From: Stropharia rugosoannulata
Lineage: Eukaryota > Basidiomycota > Agaricomycetes > Agaricales > Strophariaceae
DNA: 64,000 bases
NCBI GenBank assembly: GCA_028532985.1
Contig: JANCIK010000001.1
Location: forward strand, 3,782,001 to 3,846,000
Direction of reading: 5' to 3'
How positions within the stretch are numbered: the first letter of the stretch is position 1; the number at the start of each line of letters is the position of its first letter. The notes below the pieces were generated by a model. That model did no database searches. It was not told where the DNA came from and worked only from the letters and a program-made list of their open reading frames with translations. Below are positions 21,969 through 33,488 of this stretch, piece after piece. The position numbers were made by a program, and so were the translations under genes.

Positions 21969-24769
21969 TTAGAAAAGCACTTTGGCGATACGTTCCCATA
22001 CATTGGTCGGCTCTGCCTCTGGTTCTTCAGTCTCCTCAAGAGTTGGTATTCCCTAACAGATAAGTCAGTGTTGAAGGCCTAGTGAGTATAAATGGTATCA
22101 TACGGTAACGAAATCCATCTCGTCTGGTCTCCAAATCGATGTACCCTTAACAAACTTGAAGCCAAAATACAGCACAAGAAAAATGGGAATATTGATGTCT
22201 GTTTTGACCGCAGATATGAGGTGTAGTTATCAGCTCGTGCCCATAGTGAATCACGTACATGCTATAATAAAGCCCTTAGCATCAAATTTCCAAAACACTC
22301 TGTAGCCGTTAATCAATGTGAAGAAAAGCGTCCAGCCGGCTCCCCAGTATGCGGCGTACGGCTGTAAGCGATTGTGATAGTATGGGCTGTTCTTTAGATT
22401 AACACCTTGCTGAATTAAACCACGTCCTGGAGAATGAGTGTCAGATCAAGGCAAAGGTGCAGCTACGATGAATGCCTAACTGAAGTTGATATAGGTGATA
22501 TTCATTACACACCAACTAATAAACCCGCCCGTCGTCGTCAGTCCAGTCAGCCAGCTGAGGAAAATCTATTTTAAGCACCGCAGGAACGCCGATGAAAGTC
22601 TTCAAATGCCACTTACTCGAACGCTTTGTTTGATCCTGAGGAAACGCTCAAGAAAGTGAGGAGCGATATTAGAGCCGCTGCAGTAACAGCGTAAATAGGA
22701 AGACCATGCTTTGTGCAGTAGGTGAATAGTCTAGGCGCCTGTCCACGCAGAGCTAGCCCGTACAACACACGGGACGACGTGAAAAGCAAGCTGTTTCCGG
22801 CAGAAAACGCACTCGTCAGGATGCATGCATTGACTATATGCGGTAAAACTGCAAGATAATGTCAGAGATAGATAGCCGGCAAATGACTGGTCCTAACGCA
22901 CCCTTGATTCCTGCACGGTTGATTGCGATAACAAACGGGGATGCGGCAGCTGTGTTATTGACTAAAAGAACTAATATGTGAGCTCTGAGACGTAGTCATA
23001 GCAGAAATGAGTTATCACATTCTAATGAAAGTAAGTCCCCGTCATTGTACGCCACGAGCATCCCAATCAGTAGAATGCCCAAAATCTGCCCTTTCAGAGT
23101 CAGTCATATTTGAGGATACTATACCATACTAATACTGACGTAGAACACGAGAATACGCCAGAACACTCTGTTGACTGCCTTCTTAATGTTACGCCTGGGG
23201 CTTGCTGTCTCCGATGCTGCACTGAAATATGGACATATTAGTTGACGCTCAGAAAGCTTACTTGAATTAACGACGTACATGACGACGAACTCTATCCCCT
23301 GGTAAGAAAACGCAGCTTGTACAATAACGCCAAGAATAGCCAGCAAGCGGTCCCAGCCCTGATTGTGCACAAGTCCGGCACCCGCAACTGCACCAGGATT
23401 CTTCCAGAACTAAAGACTTATATCAAGCTCGGAACCAGATCGTTAAGTCCTACATACCTTGAATCCAGTGCGTTCCCCATTTGGTCCTCCTCCCAAGTCA
23501 ATGACAAGACCGGTAAGAAGGAGCCCAATGATGAGAATCACTGGTAAGTCGAGTCGACATAAGTCTGCTAGTTATTGAAAAGAAGCATTAAGTACTAACC
23601 TTTGATGATTGCGAAGACAAATTCAGCTGTTATCATCGAAGATGGCGGTCAATACACAATGTTCACGATCTGTGATGATGTACATACACTCCCCGAAATA
23701 TCTAGAACACATCTAAAATTTAAACAGTTTAAGCGCTTAGAACGAACTGAGATTTACCTAACAGCTATTAAATTTGTTAAAAATACCAGGCCCAAAAGAA
23801 GAGCAGAATATCCTGCCATACGCGAGTCCTTTGAAAGTAGCAGAGTTAGTGCTAATGTTTTCATTCTGGCACCTTCAAGGGAAGGATTGACGTACTGTAG
23901 CATTTTTATCCCAGAATGTTATGAGTATAACGGACGCTGTAATCTCAGAAGCGGCTGCAATTCTGCAAGAAGTACTGTAAGCGCCAATGAATGCGTGAGA
24001 AAGTGGGTGCTGAATTACGCTTTGTTGTAGAAGTAGTTCTGCGTTTGCGAAGGTCAGAATCACAGAAAACCCTTTAAATTGACTTCTACCTACCCATCCA
24101 GTAGCAAACCCCAGAGCAGGATCAACCCATCGGGAAGCTAAATGCAAGCACTTAACGTAAACCCCTGGCAAAGTCGGTGGAAGGCAAAGTCAGAAACGCA
24201 CCAAAATGAGGAAACGTTCCGGATATGGGTGCCCATATTGTCATTTCACCAACAGAGCATAATGAGCTGGGTTAAACATGAGCTATGCCTGTCGCCACAC
24301 CAGAACAGATATAGGACAACGCACGAATATGCCACGCTTCCAACCAGCGCATACGCAATTAGAGCTCCCAAAGGTCCAGCCCCGGCAAGGGCTTCACCAG
24401 ATCCCAAGTAAAGACCAGTCCCAACGGTGCCAGCGATCTAAGAGTAATCATGACAATCCACCCAGCACGGATTCAATCGAAGCTTACCGCAATCCTAACG
24501 AAGCGGAATAAAGCGAGTTAGAAATCGGCAGAGTTAAGTATTCGAGTACGGAGCGTACATTTGTACATGGCGCTGCTGTAGTCGCCTTTGCACTGAGTCA
24601 AGGTCGTGCACATCAAAATGGTATCTATAGCATTTGGTCAGGAAAATACTAGTCACAGAATCCAGACTTACTGAGGATTAGATTGGACTACATAAGAGGG
24701 TCCTGCGCCTTTCTCTGCGGTGTTGTCACTCCATTCATCGTTCCGTATGATATATGCCGGGTTGTTCAT
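21969..24769 (-). CDS. amino-acid permease of the yeast AAT family (GAP1-like)
   Basis: More than a dozen short exons join in phase into an intact permease. ATG at 24769 starts MNNPAYIIRNDEW. The first helix gives AGTVGTGLYLGSGEALAGAG and GALIAYALVGSVAYS. Next come SRWVDPALGFATGWNYFYN, AASEITASVILITFWDKNA, VRYFGESEFVFAIIK, DLGGGPNGERTGFKYWKNPG, QAAFSYQGIEFVVM and ASPRRNIKKAVNRVFWRILVF. Further exons give AAASPFVIAINRAGIK, SAGNSLLFTSSRVLYGLALR, LTTTGGFISWCVMNITYI and a C-terminal acidic tail ending at 21969. These are the signatures of fungal plasma-membrane amino-acid/proton symporters. Substrate range cannot be read. Because exons are so short, single-frame views look like a pseudogene, but splicing restores every block. 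Its 3' end converges with the F-box gene. Confidence 0.92.
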
Positions 24770-25659
24770 GGAGTGAACGAGATGGAGTGGGGTATTAGGC
24801 GAAATGTCCTTACGGATGTCAAAGGGTTTTTACTTATCGAGGTTTAGGTTTAGAAGGGAATTGCAATGTTCCTTTCTTGAAGGCATGTCTTGCGTTTGGC
24901 AGACCACTAGGCTGTGTTCTGACAGATGTATTCAATCGGAACTGGAATCAATGTAACTGGAATCAATGTCTTCTTGTGACAGATGAAATGTGGGGCGCGC
25001 AGCAAGGGTGCCTGACTCGGAGGCGATGCATTTATGCAGTCTGGCCAGGGGTGAGGCTGAGTCAATACACACAACAAAGGTCGGACAACATACTGTAAAG
25101 CATCCTTTTACCCAAAGGTCACGTTAATCCACACGGTCATTGCTGAATACTCCAGTGTCAGCTGTTTCTCTGTATTTATCTATCTCTTTGCGCCTTATGT
25201 CCGATTGTCCAAATGATGATGTCGCTTTGATTGCAAATATAAATTGAATGTGGGCGACAGAGGGCGACAGGCGCCTGAACAAACTTGACATCTCTACAAA
25301 ATAGCGTCCGTTTATACATACATGCCAGACCGGTGATTATCATGCTTGCAATCGCACCTGCCAACAGTCAGTCGCTTAGAGCCGGCCAGGGGGTTTATAA
25401 ATTATATATACATACGTACATATTCAGAGTCTTGACTGACTGACGAAGAACTTATGTAGCCAGCACAGGCCAGTTCTCCAAGCCGTCAAGAAATATTAAT
25501 ACAAGAAAGTATAATCTCTAATAACTCTATGTAGCTGTACACAACCAAAAACCAAAAAAACCAAAACCTAGTAGGACGAAAACAGAATCAAAATATGCAG
25601 ATATGTAATGTAGCACTACTCAATGAGCAGGGCGATGCATGTCTAACAGCGTCAGCCGC
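24770..25659. other. upstream region of the permease gene
   Basis: About 890 bases without a supported gene, containing the permease promoter and the 3' flank of the next minus-strand gene. A perfect two-copy tandem 15-mer is described separately. Confidence 0.4.
24940..24969. repeat. tandem duplication of a 15-mer
   Basis: The unit AACTGGAATCAATGT occurs twice back to back, 170-200 bases upstream of the permease ATG. A regulatory role is possible but unsupported. Confidence 0.6.
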
Positions 25660-28344
25660 CTACACTGCAATTTCCAACACGCGTCCAAGGGCCGCAAGCC
25701 CATCATACGAAAGCACCCCACGCCACTGGTCGGCGATGCCGCAATACGCCTCCGCCTCCGCCACCCTGCGAGCTAGACGCGTTGCACGCCTCATCTCACG
25801 TGCGGCCCTCGCACGTCGGCGCGCCGCTGGAGTACGTGGGCGGCGTAAAGCAGCAGACTCACCCCCTGCGTCACCATCGTCCAGGTAGTTTTGGGGATGC
25901 TGGCTTCTCGACCTCGTCCGTGCGCGGGATTTAGACTTCGATTTCGATTGAGGGTCCCCACGCGCTCGGGACTTGCTGTTGCTCTTGCCTTTCCGCTTCC
26001 GGTCCATATCTACAGGGGCGGACAGCATACCGCGCTCCTGAGACTGGGAGGCTTCGTCTTCAGGTTCCACGAACTTGGGCGGCATAGGCACGCCGTGCCA
26101 TGCCACCGTCCGTCCCCGTCGTTCTTCAGCCTCTTCGTCGGAACCATTCCGAAAACCATCTCGGCCCTCGCTGTCACTATGGCTGTCTACCCGGGCGCCC
26201 GCTGACGACCCTGCAGTGCTCCCGCCCGATCCCTCTTCATCAGTATCTCCGTCGTAGTCGTCTTCCTCGTCCTCATCGTCATCACCGAATCCTTCAAGGT
26301 CTACGCCAAACAACCCGCCGAGCGCAGGACGGGACGTGTCCACCACGCCCACGAGTCCACGGCCCACCCCGAGTATCCCATCTTCGTTAGTGGGCCCTTG
26401 GGCACCGGGCCGCCGCCGTGCAAGCCAGTCGCCCTCGTCGAGAAGTCGCATGGCCAGGAGATGCGCGGGTGAATACTGCGTGTCCAGTTCGCTATCGGTG
26501 AACCCAATGAACGATGGGGGAGCGGGCGGGGGTTCTAGAGTAGACAGATCAAGGGCTCGGGGAGGACTTCCACCTTCCACGTCGACGATTGCGTCTATGA
26601 GCGCGCCGGGCGTGGTAAGAGACGCCCGACGACTTCTATTTGGGGTAAGTATACCAGCAGCACGGGCTGTTTGCGCTATGAGACGTGCAGCTCCGGGGAG
26701 CGGAGCGTTGCCGTCTTCTGCATCCAATATATTGTCTGAGTTGCTCGAATCGCCTTCAACAGTAGAATCCGTGAGGTTGCTAGGAAGAACATCTCCATAT
26801 GCGAGGTGAGTGATTGCAATTGCCATCGCATCCTCCGGGCGGCCTCGGGGGGCGAGTATGCGTACATGAGGCCGAACTTTTGGCGCATGCGCCGCTCTTG
26901 AGGGTGTTTTAACCACTTCCCGAATGAATACACATGCCTCACGGAGCTGCGAAGGCATAAGTGCGCAGGTCCCGTCTATAAGGGCACGGTGGTCCACAGG
27001 AAGAGCAAGTCTAAGCTCTCGTCGATCCTTATCAATCTTATCCTCCCGCCGTTTGCGCGACACGGACCGACGATGGCTTACGCGAGGTTTTGTCCCTTCT
27101 GAGTTTGAAGAGGATCCCGTACCCGAATCAGAGACATCAGAGTCTGAATCAGAGTCGACCTCAGCTAGGAGAACGTATAGGTCGTCGGGAAGATGCCGCT
27201 TCCCAGCTGATAGGTTAGACCCATCCAGAGGGACATCTTCCAGACCGTCCCACCCAAGGATTCCGTCCCCATCTAAAAAGCCGACTTCCAGATCTCCCAT
27301 ACAGCCTACACGCTGAAGCCCTTGCCTCAGCCGCCTCTCCCTACTGGCTTCATCGCGCATACGCATCAAGTACGCCCCATACGACGGTGGTCCTTGATGT
27401 GTATCGTCCAATGTAGGCACCTGCATTGCTGATGCATTAGGAAGGCCCACCAGCTCCTCACTTCCTGCGCTCGTCCCCCGTACACCCTGACCACGAAACG
27501 GGCGCGTTGGAGTAGCAGTCTCCGCCCCTCGAGCGACAGGCGCTCGCCTGCGCCGCGTGGGGAGCCTCCCGCTACCCGGAGTCAACGGCGTCGCGATGCG
27601 CATGGGGGTTATCGCTGCAGCCGAAAGTGGTGTGCCAAACCCAAGACCGATGCCCTGCGGGAGACCCGCGCGGGGCATATGCGGCACACTAGACGCCGGG
27701 GGAAGCCCTGTAGACGCTGTGGGCTGGAGCGCAGGCGTGTACGGTAGAGGGGTAGATGCTGGGAGCCCCGTATATGCTGCCACCCTTGGAGACGAGGGGA
27801 GTCGCAGTGATAGGAGCTGCACGGGCATCCGTGTAGCATTGGGATTGGGCGTATCGAGGGGTGTTATGGGCTGTTCGAACTCCTCTTCCTGCTCTGCGTC
27901 CTGCTCAAGTGGAGGCGGCTCTATAATCAGCGGTGCCGGCACGGACGGTGATGTAGGCGATCCGCCTGGTGTCGGCGCTGCTGAGGAGATTGTCCGGATA
28001 GGCCTGATAGGTATATGTGGTTGCCCTTTTCCCCGTGTCCGAGTGCGCCGCGGCACGTTGCTGTGGTGCGGTTCGACAAAGCCACGCTCGCTCATGCGAT
28101 TCTGCGACGGCGTCGACTGTCGACTGCTGACCACACGCAAGCCAGTATGCGGCGGTGATGTAGCAGGAGGGTGGCCTGGGTCAGTATTCGCTACTTCAGT
28201 AGTAGCATCGAGTAACGTTCCTGGGTCAACAGACTGGGAATCTGGTGCAAGATTCTCGTCCGTTTTCATAGATAGCGGGACTGGAATGACGATAAGCGTT
28301 GAAGAGGAGTTGGCAGATGCCGGTAGCGACGAGGAGTGAGTCAT
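25660..28344 (-). CDS. long low-complexity protein without introns, function unknown
   Basis: One unbroken frame of 894 codons from the ATG at 28344 (MTHSSSLPASANSSS); an in-frame ATG at 28431 would add 29 residues. The N-terminal half is Pro/Ser/Thr-rich (TPSQNRMSERGF; TPLTPGSGRLPTRRRR). The middle has SDSDSDVSDSGTGSSS and a better-ordered stretch, REACVFIREVV then APRGRPEDAMAIAITHLAYG. The region after it is acidic (DDDEDEEDDYDGD), and the tail is RS-like (KSKSKSRARTRSRS) and Arg/Ala-rich. The DNA is clearly more GC-rich than its neighbours. I do not recognise the family; the ordered middle stretch is the best handle. A nuclear or RNA-associated role is only suggested by composition. Confidence 0.68.
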   Translation of the reverse strand: MTHSSSLPASANSSSTLIVIPVPLSMKTDENLAPDSQSVDPGTLLDATTEVANTDPGHPPATSPPHTGLRVVSSRQSTPSQNRMSERGFVEPHHSNVPRRTRTRGKGQPHIPIRPIRTISSAAPTPGGSPTSPSVPAPLIIEPPPLEQDAEQEEEFEQPITPLDTPNPNATRMPVQLLSLRLPSSPRVAAYTGLPASTPLPYTPALQPTASTGLPPASSVPHMPRAGLPQGIGLGFGTPLSAAAITPMRIATPLTPGSGRLPTRRRRAPVARGAETATPTRPFRGQGVRGTSAGSEELVGLPNASAMQVPTLDDTHQGPPSYGAYLMRMRDEASRERRLRQGLQRVGCMGDLEVGFLDGDGILGWDGLEDVPLDGSNLSAGKRHLPDDLYVLLAEVDSDSDSDVSDSGTGSSSNSEGTKPRVSHRRSVSRKRREDKIDKDRRELRLALPVDHRALIDGTCALMPSQLREACVFIREVVKTPSRAAHAPKVRPHVRILAPRGRPEDAMAIAITHLAYGDVLPSNLTDSTVEGDSSNSDNILDAEDGNAPLPGAARLIAQTARAAGILTPNRSRRASLTTPGALIDAIVDVEGGSPPRALDLSTLEPPPAPPSFIGFTDSELDTQYSPAHLLAMRLLDEGDWLARRRPGAQGPTNEDGILGVGRGLVGVVDTSRPALGGLFGVDLEGFGDDDEDEEDDYDGDTDEEGSGGSTAGSSAGARVDSHSDSEGRDGFRNGSDEEAEERRGRTVAWHGVPMPPKFVEPEDEASQSQERGMLSAPVDMDRKRKGKSNSKSRARGDPQSKSKSKSRARTRSRSQHPQNYLDDGDAGGESAALRRPRTPAARRRARAAREMRRATRLARRVAEAEAYCGIADQWRGVLSYDGLAALGRVLEIAV

Positions 28345-28431
28345 TATCGGACTAGGCTGGACTGGACTGAGTTGAGTGATTATGTACCAATCGAATTCTC
28401 CTGTAGTGGGGCAAATTTCTGAATGCTGCAT

Positions 28432-28893
28432 AAAGCTGTGGCACTTGAGATAGACAACGTACGTGATAAGGTGTCTGGTAGGGATCCAGGAGGCTTCTGG
28501 TGGGTGACATGCACAACGTATGTTATATGCGTCTATCTATCTGTTCTATATCAGTCAGAGGTTGGTCAGAGGCGAACAGAGAAGATGAAGGTGGAAAGCA
28601 ACGACTTTTGGAGCCGGCAAAGTGGATTTGTTGACATCCATTCGTTCATCGCACCGGCCATCGGCACGTCCCGGTCGGGGTTACACCAAGGTTACACACG
28701 TGTTTACCTCAAGTTGACCTCGAGTCCACCTCGTTCCTGCCGGGAGGCAGTCAAGATCATTGTTCTGATAAGTACCTCCATCTTCACTTTAGCAACTAGT
28801 GCAACAGGTAGAACTGCCGTGGTCGGACTCTCGCGCATACCGATCACCTAATCACTACCTGTTATGCAGATTGTGCAGCGTAATAAGTATTTG
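28432..28893. promoter_or_regulatory. divergent intergenic region
   Basis: About 460 bases separate the start of the long low-complexity gene from the small gene on the plus strand. An open frame at 28423-28851 has no coding character and was left out. Confidence 0.4.
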
Positions 28894-29214
28894 ATGGCAC
28901 CCATAACCGCAAATGGATACTTTGGGGCCGACAAAGGCCACTTCTTGGTCGACTTTTCGGTCGAAGATAAAGAATATGTCTACCATGGCACTATCACTTA
29001 TTCAGATCCATTCACTGTTCCTAGGGCCACATTGACGTTCAATCCTGAAGACGACTTCACCGGCCAACAGGCCTTCAACGGCGAGGTCGGGATATCTACC
29101 ATCAAGTTGACTCTGAAGAATGGTGTTATCATCGAAGGTGAATTATCGACCATCGACAAGTGCATTGACCCTGCGTGCAGTGTTAGTGGATCTGGTAAAT
29201 GGGAAATTCGTTAG
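28894..29214 (+). CDS. small beta-rich protein, unknown
   Basis: A 106-residue frame from ATG 28894 (MAPITANGYFGADKG) to a stop at 29214. An upstream in-frame ATG at 28864 would add 10 residues, but the MAP start looks natural. Alternating hydrophobic and polar residues (FLVDFSVEDKEYVYHGTI; IKLTLKNGVIIEGEL) suggest a small beta-barrel or sandwich. There is no signal peptide. Two Cys occur near the C-terminus (KCIDPACSVSG). I do not recognise the family. Coding support is moderate: composition and a stable frame, but no introns to test phase. Confidence 0.5.
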   Translation: MAPITANGYFGADKGHFLVDFSVEDKEYVYHGTITYSDPFTVPRATLTFNPEDDFTGQQAFNGEVGISTIKLTLKNGVIIEGELSTIDKCIDPACSVSGSGKWEIR

Positions 29215-29961
29215 GTGTGTCAGACAATAGTCTCGTGGGACCGACTCTTTATTAACTACTTACATACTTGTTTTTGACATACTATGATTGGGCATAATGC
29301 CGCGACTCCTTGTCACAAAAAGACAAGTGGGAATTGCATCTGCCTACATATACAAAAGACAAAATGTGAAATAAGATTCTTTTAACTTTGGCCCTTCCCG
29401 TCTCCACTGTACCGATCTTCTAATTAACGTAACTCAGCCCATTCTTCAATGTTGTACCAGTTGTTCCAAAACAACCTTCAGGAGGCAAAAATCCTCGAGT
29501 GACCCTAGCACGATCTTGACATGGCTTATAAGTAGAAAACATGCCGACAGGGTCAAGGACACCCGCAAGGGTTTGCCTCTCGTGTACTTCGTTTTGACGG
29601 CCGGCCTACGCTCGCAATATTGGTTATCCATCACTTCCTTGAAATATGGTTAACGTTAGTGCTTGTACAACTGCTCGTCTGCCTTCCTTGATAATGCCAG
29701 CGAAAATATGAATAAGGTTATCAGGGCAAGCACACGTTGAGCACATGACAGATGCAAGTCAATACTGTAAACAAACCGTAAATTACGGTGAGTCATTGGT
29801 TCATTGAGGAACTAGCAATTGTAAGTAAGTCAGTGCAACCGGTCACGATCAGGTCTAAGCAACTCGAGCATCATTAATTTGCTAGTCAGTGTACAATCTG
29901 CTTCTCATTGTGACCTCTCCTTTAACTAAGGCTCACCGGCACCTCCAGGGTTCGCCCACTT
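29215..29961. other. intergenic region upstream of lipoyl synthase
   Basis: About 750 bases with no supported gene. It holds the 3' flank of the small gene and the lipoyl synthase promoter. Confidence 0.4.
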
Positions 29962-31446
29962 ATGTTATACTTCAAGTCGATTCTGCCTAGCTCGTCCCGT
30001 GCCTGTAGTCGACGTTGGCTAGGGACTGCGTCTTCCGTGTCCTCGTCGAAGAGCCTTGCCGAGGCACTGGATACGGGTCCGACATTTGATGACTTCGTGG
30101 CCAACAGAGTCCTCGATCGTGTTGTTCTCACCAATTCCAAAGGGTTGGTTGAATTAAATTAATTTTTGTCCAGCATCTGCTAACTTCAATACTAGTCCTC
30201 GACTGCCTGACTTTTTGAAAACTTCAACCCCTTCTGGCGAGTCTTATAACAGAATAAAGAAAGACGTCCGTGGACTCGGGCTGCACACGGTCTGCGAAGA
30301 GGCTCGATGCCCTAATATTGGCGATTGCTGGGGAGGCAAAGAGACTGTCGACGGCCGTAAGACTGCAACTGCCACTTTAATGGTATGTTTTAGGCTACAC
30401 CTCCGAGATACAACAATAAATAAGCTATATAATACAGCTAATGGGCGATACGTGTACCCGAGGATGTCGGTTCTGCGCTGTGAAGACGTCCCGGACACCT
30501 CCACCTCTGGATGTTCACGAGCCGGAAAATATTGCTGAAGCTATCAGCCGTTGGGGATTGGGTTACGTAGTTTTGACCAACGTTGATCGCGACGGTGAGC
30601 TAATATTTAAAATTCTGGTCCTACGTTTACAAACCCAATCCACCTCAAGACCTCGCGGATGGTGGATCCCATCACTTTGCTGAAACCATACGCAAGATAA
30701 AGCAAAAGTATGCCTTGTCATTAATTTGTCAACATGCGCATTTAACATTCTATTGAATTGTACAGAGCCCCGCAGGTCCTAGTTGAGGCGTTAACAGGAG
30801 ATTTCGCAGGGTCTTTGGAAAATATTTCTCTTGTCGCCAAATCCGGTCTGGATGTCTACGCACATAACGTTGAAACAGTGGAGGAGTTGACCCCGTTCAT
30901 CCGCGACAGAAAAGCCTCTTTTCGACGGAGTTTGCAGGTCCTCGAGCACGCCAAGAAAGAAGGTGTACAAGTAACGAAGACTAGTATCATGCTTGGACTT
31001 GGAGAATCTCATGATCAAGTCCTTGCTACCCTCCAAGGTTATATATCTCACCCACATTATTGTTATTTTCAACGCTAAATAAAAATTCCGCTGCCTTCAG
31101 AGCTTCGTAAATCCGACGTGGACGTCGTTACTTTTGGGCAGTACATGCGGCCGACAAAGCGGCATATGAAAGTTGTTCGTTATGTCGATCCTGCTGAATT
31201 CGATCAATGGCGACAAATTGCAGAAAACCTTGGCTTTTTATACGTAGCCAGCAGTCCTTTGGTCCGGAGTAGCTATAAGGTATTTGGATGACTGGCAGGG
31301 GTCGTATTCTACTGATGCTTTGAATACTTAAATTACAGGCCGGCGAGTTTTATCTCGAAAACGTGTTAAAACAGAAGACAACAGGGCATCGTACGCCATT
31401 GCCATCGTCTAAACCCATTTTAGCTCCAGTCGAAGGGATGATGTGA
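29962..31446 (+). CDS. LIP5: lipoyl synthase, mitochondrial (radical SAM)
   Basis: Seven exons join in phase from ATG 29962 to the stop at 31446. The N-terminus ([19 protein letters not shown]) is a typical mitochondrial presequence. [17 protein letters not shown] leads to the auxiliary-cluster cysteines in [12 protein letters not shown]. After an intron comes the radical-SAM motif in [53 protein letters not shown] and [10 protein letters not shown] follow. The C-terminus has [18 protein letters not shown] and RSSYKAGEFYL with the conserved serine ligand. The enzyme inserts two sulfurs into octanoyl groups on lipoate-dependent proteins such as pyruvate dehydrogenase E2 and glycine cleavage H. 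All seven iron-sulfur ligands are present. The symbol follows the yeast name. Confidence 0.95.
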
Positions 31447-31623
31447 ATGTCTTAATCATAACATAGAGCCTGCATGTGCGCTTTTAGAAATGAGGCCATT
31501 CTGAATCCTATGTATCGTATGCCCGGGGCTATAAATAATATCTCCGAGTGGTTCCCTCAGAAAATCAGTGGATATATAAGCATCGTAACGCTCTGATTTT
31601 GAATGTAGAATAGGTATGTATCT

Positions 31624-32939
31624 TTATCCACTAGAGCGAGGAAATTCTTGCGTATCTGAAGAGGTTGTTTCTGGGGAAATTTCAGTCGTGCGGAGTGGGT
31701 TGACGGTCGTCTTCTGACCGACGGTAGATGGTCCATTGAACTCCAGACCAGACATGTGAAAGGTGCTGATTACAGTATTGTCCAATGAGGACCCTAAGGA
31801 GGCACGAGCGACCATTATCGTCGGAGCCACACCCTGGATACAGTACATTAGCTTCAAAGTACAAGACGGGCCATAGAAACATACCGTGACGAAATAAAAG
31901 AAAACAGAGGTGTATTCATTAAGAGGCCAGACAAGCTCTTCTTTCCCCAGACTCCGTGAATTTGCCCAAACCGCACGAACAATTGTTACAGACGCGTACA
32001 TCAATGCAGTCAGCGAGTATACGGCAGCTGACTGGGTCAAGAGGTTTAGAATAGAGCAAAACATCGTATGACTTTGGCGGTTGATATTCCCGCTACACGC
32101 AACCAAGTGGATCTGGTACGATATTTGCATCGTCGTCAGTGATGTAAGAGCGGCCGTCACAAAGAGGGTAGCGGTGATCAAGTCGTCGACTACTTTGGTG
32201 GATCTGGCGGTCAGGTGAACGCCATTGATGCAGTAGACCAGAATTATGGCTAGCGATATTGCTAGCGTGTACGGGTTACGGTGAGCGGCTCGTCGTTTAC
32301 TTGTGGGCACGCTTGTACAACATACCGATCTGGGCGAGAAAAAGTAGAAGGCCAGGAGATATAGCGCGCAGTGACCTATTCCAGATGTGATAGCATCTCC
32401 ATATCTGACGGGACTTATAAATCGAATATTCCAGAAAAGCGAATCGAAAACTCGACTCACAAGCAGTGCGTCGGCAAGGCTCAAACTCACAGCACTGCAG
32501 ACATCTCCGAAAGGAACGACCCATGGATTCATCGTCTCTGCAACTGACACGGTCTGTCTTGTGTCCCCATGAATGACTATGGCCAACGATGCCAGGTACC
32601 AGTTAACAACAGTCTGGGCAACGTAGATCAAGAAAAGCATCGTGATAGTGCTGAGAACAAGCCAGTTCCGTGATGATTTTCTCTTTCTCTGGACTGCAAC
32701 TGATCAGATGTTATGCACTACATCAGATACTATCTGATTACTCACAGTACGTGTATACGCTTGCTAAATAAATCATAGCATACACACCTAGATTCGAGTC
32801 AGATACTAGCAGGTCAAACATAATGGCACGCGTACTTACCCATCAGAGTCGCCTGGAGTATTGTTGAGTTTAGATTAGAGCTGAGGACAGCTTTTTCAAC
32901 AGCTACTGTGTACGCGTCTTGAGCAGTTGGCGAAGACAT
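31624..32939 (-). CDS. multi-pass membrane protein, basidiomycete-expanded family, subgroup 1
   Basis: ATG at 32939 starts MSSPTAQDAYTVAVEKA. Short introns are removed in phase to give GVYAMIYLASVYTYFAVQ, a helix containing MLFLIYVAQTVVNWYLASLA, DALLIWRCYHIWNRSLRAIS (the RCYxxW loop), and further helices such as ISLAIILVYCINGVH. The last intron joins FFYFVT to GVAPTIMVARASLGS, and a Ser/Thr-rich tail ends at 31624. It is the nearest relative in the window of the gene at 17622-18885. About seven helices are visible. Function is unknown. It converges with lipoyl synthase about 180 bases away. Confidence 0.7.
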
Positions 32940-33488
32940 GGCGCACAAATGGTCAGGCTCAAGTCGTATGTACGATTTATATCTCCACAGACGCTGCAGC
33001 GACAAGAATCGCCGTAGAAAGTGGACAATTTCCTGCCGATCACAACGGTAATACTTCTATGTTCTTCTTGAAAAACGCGATCTTTTCTAGAAGCAAATCA
33101 CTCGAGTGATACACTCGCAATTTACCCATGGTTTATAAATAAAAAGCATGCCTGATAATGAACTTGTTTACCGACTGCGTTAAAGACGGGCAACGAGGCA
33201 ACATTACATAGGTGACTAACCTTATTAGTTGGACAAGTCCATTGATACATAAGCACGTCTTCAACGGGCAGCAGTGCAATCCACCTCTTCTTGATTAGTT
33301 AAAGCTTGTGTCGTAGCTCTTGAAAAATGAAATTCACTGTGAAATTTTGAAAGCACTCATTTCGATCAAACGTGGAGAAGCTTGGTGAGTATAGGAAATT
33401 TGCAGGAGCCCGGAATCGTTCAAGAACATCCAAGTAATATACACGGCAACCCTAGGAAAACTAAACATACCAATAGGGAAAACTGTGC
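32940..33488. other. intergenic region
   Basis: About 550 bases between two minus-strand genes. Open frames here are antisense or random, and no gene is supported. Confidence 0.4.

Noticed and set aside
26336..28339. Several long plus-strand frames inside the low-complexity gene
   Set aside because: They are antisense shadows of a GC-rich repetitive coding region.
28423..28851. 142-residue plus-strand frame between divergent genes
   Set aside because: Composition is random, and it starts inside the beginning of the gene on the other strand. No splicing extends it.
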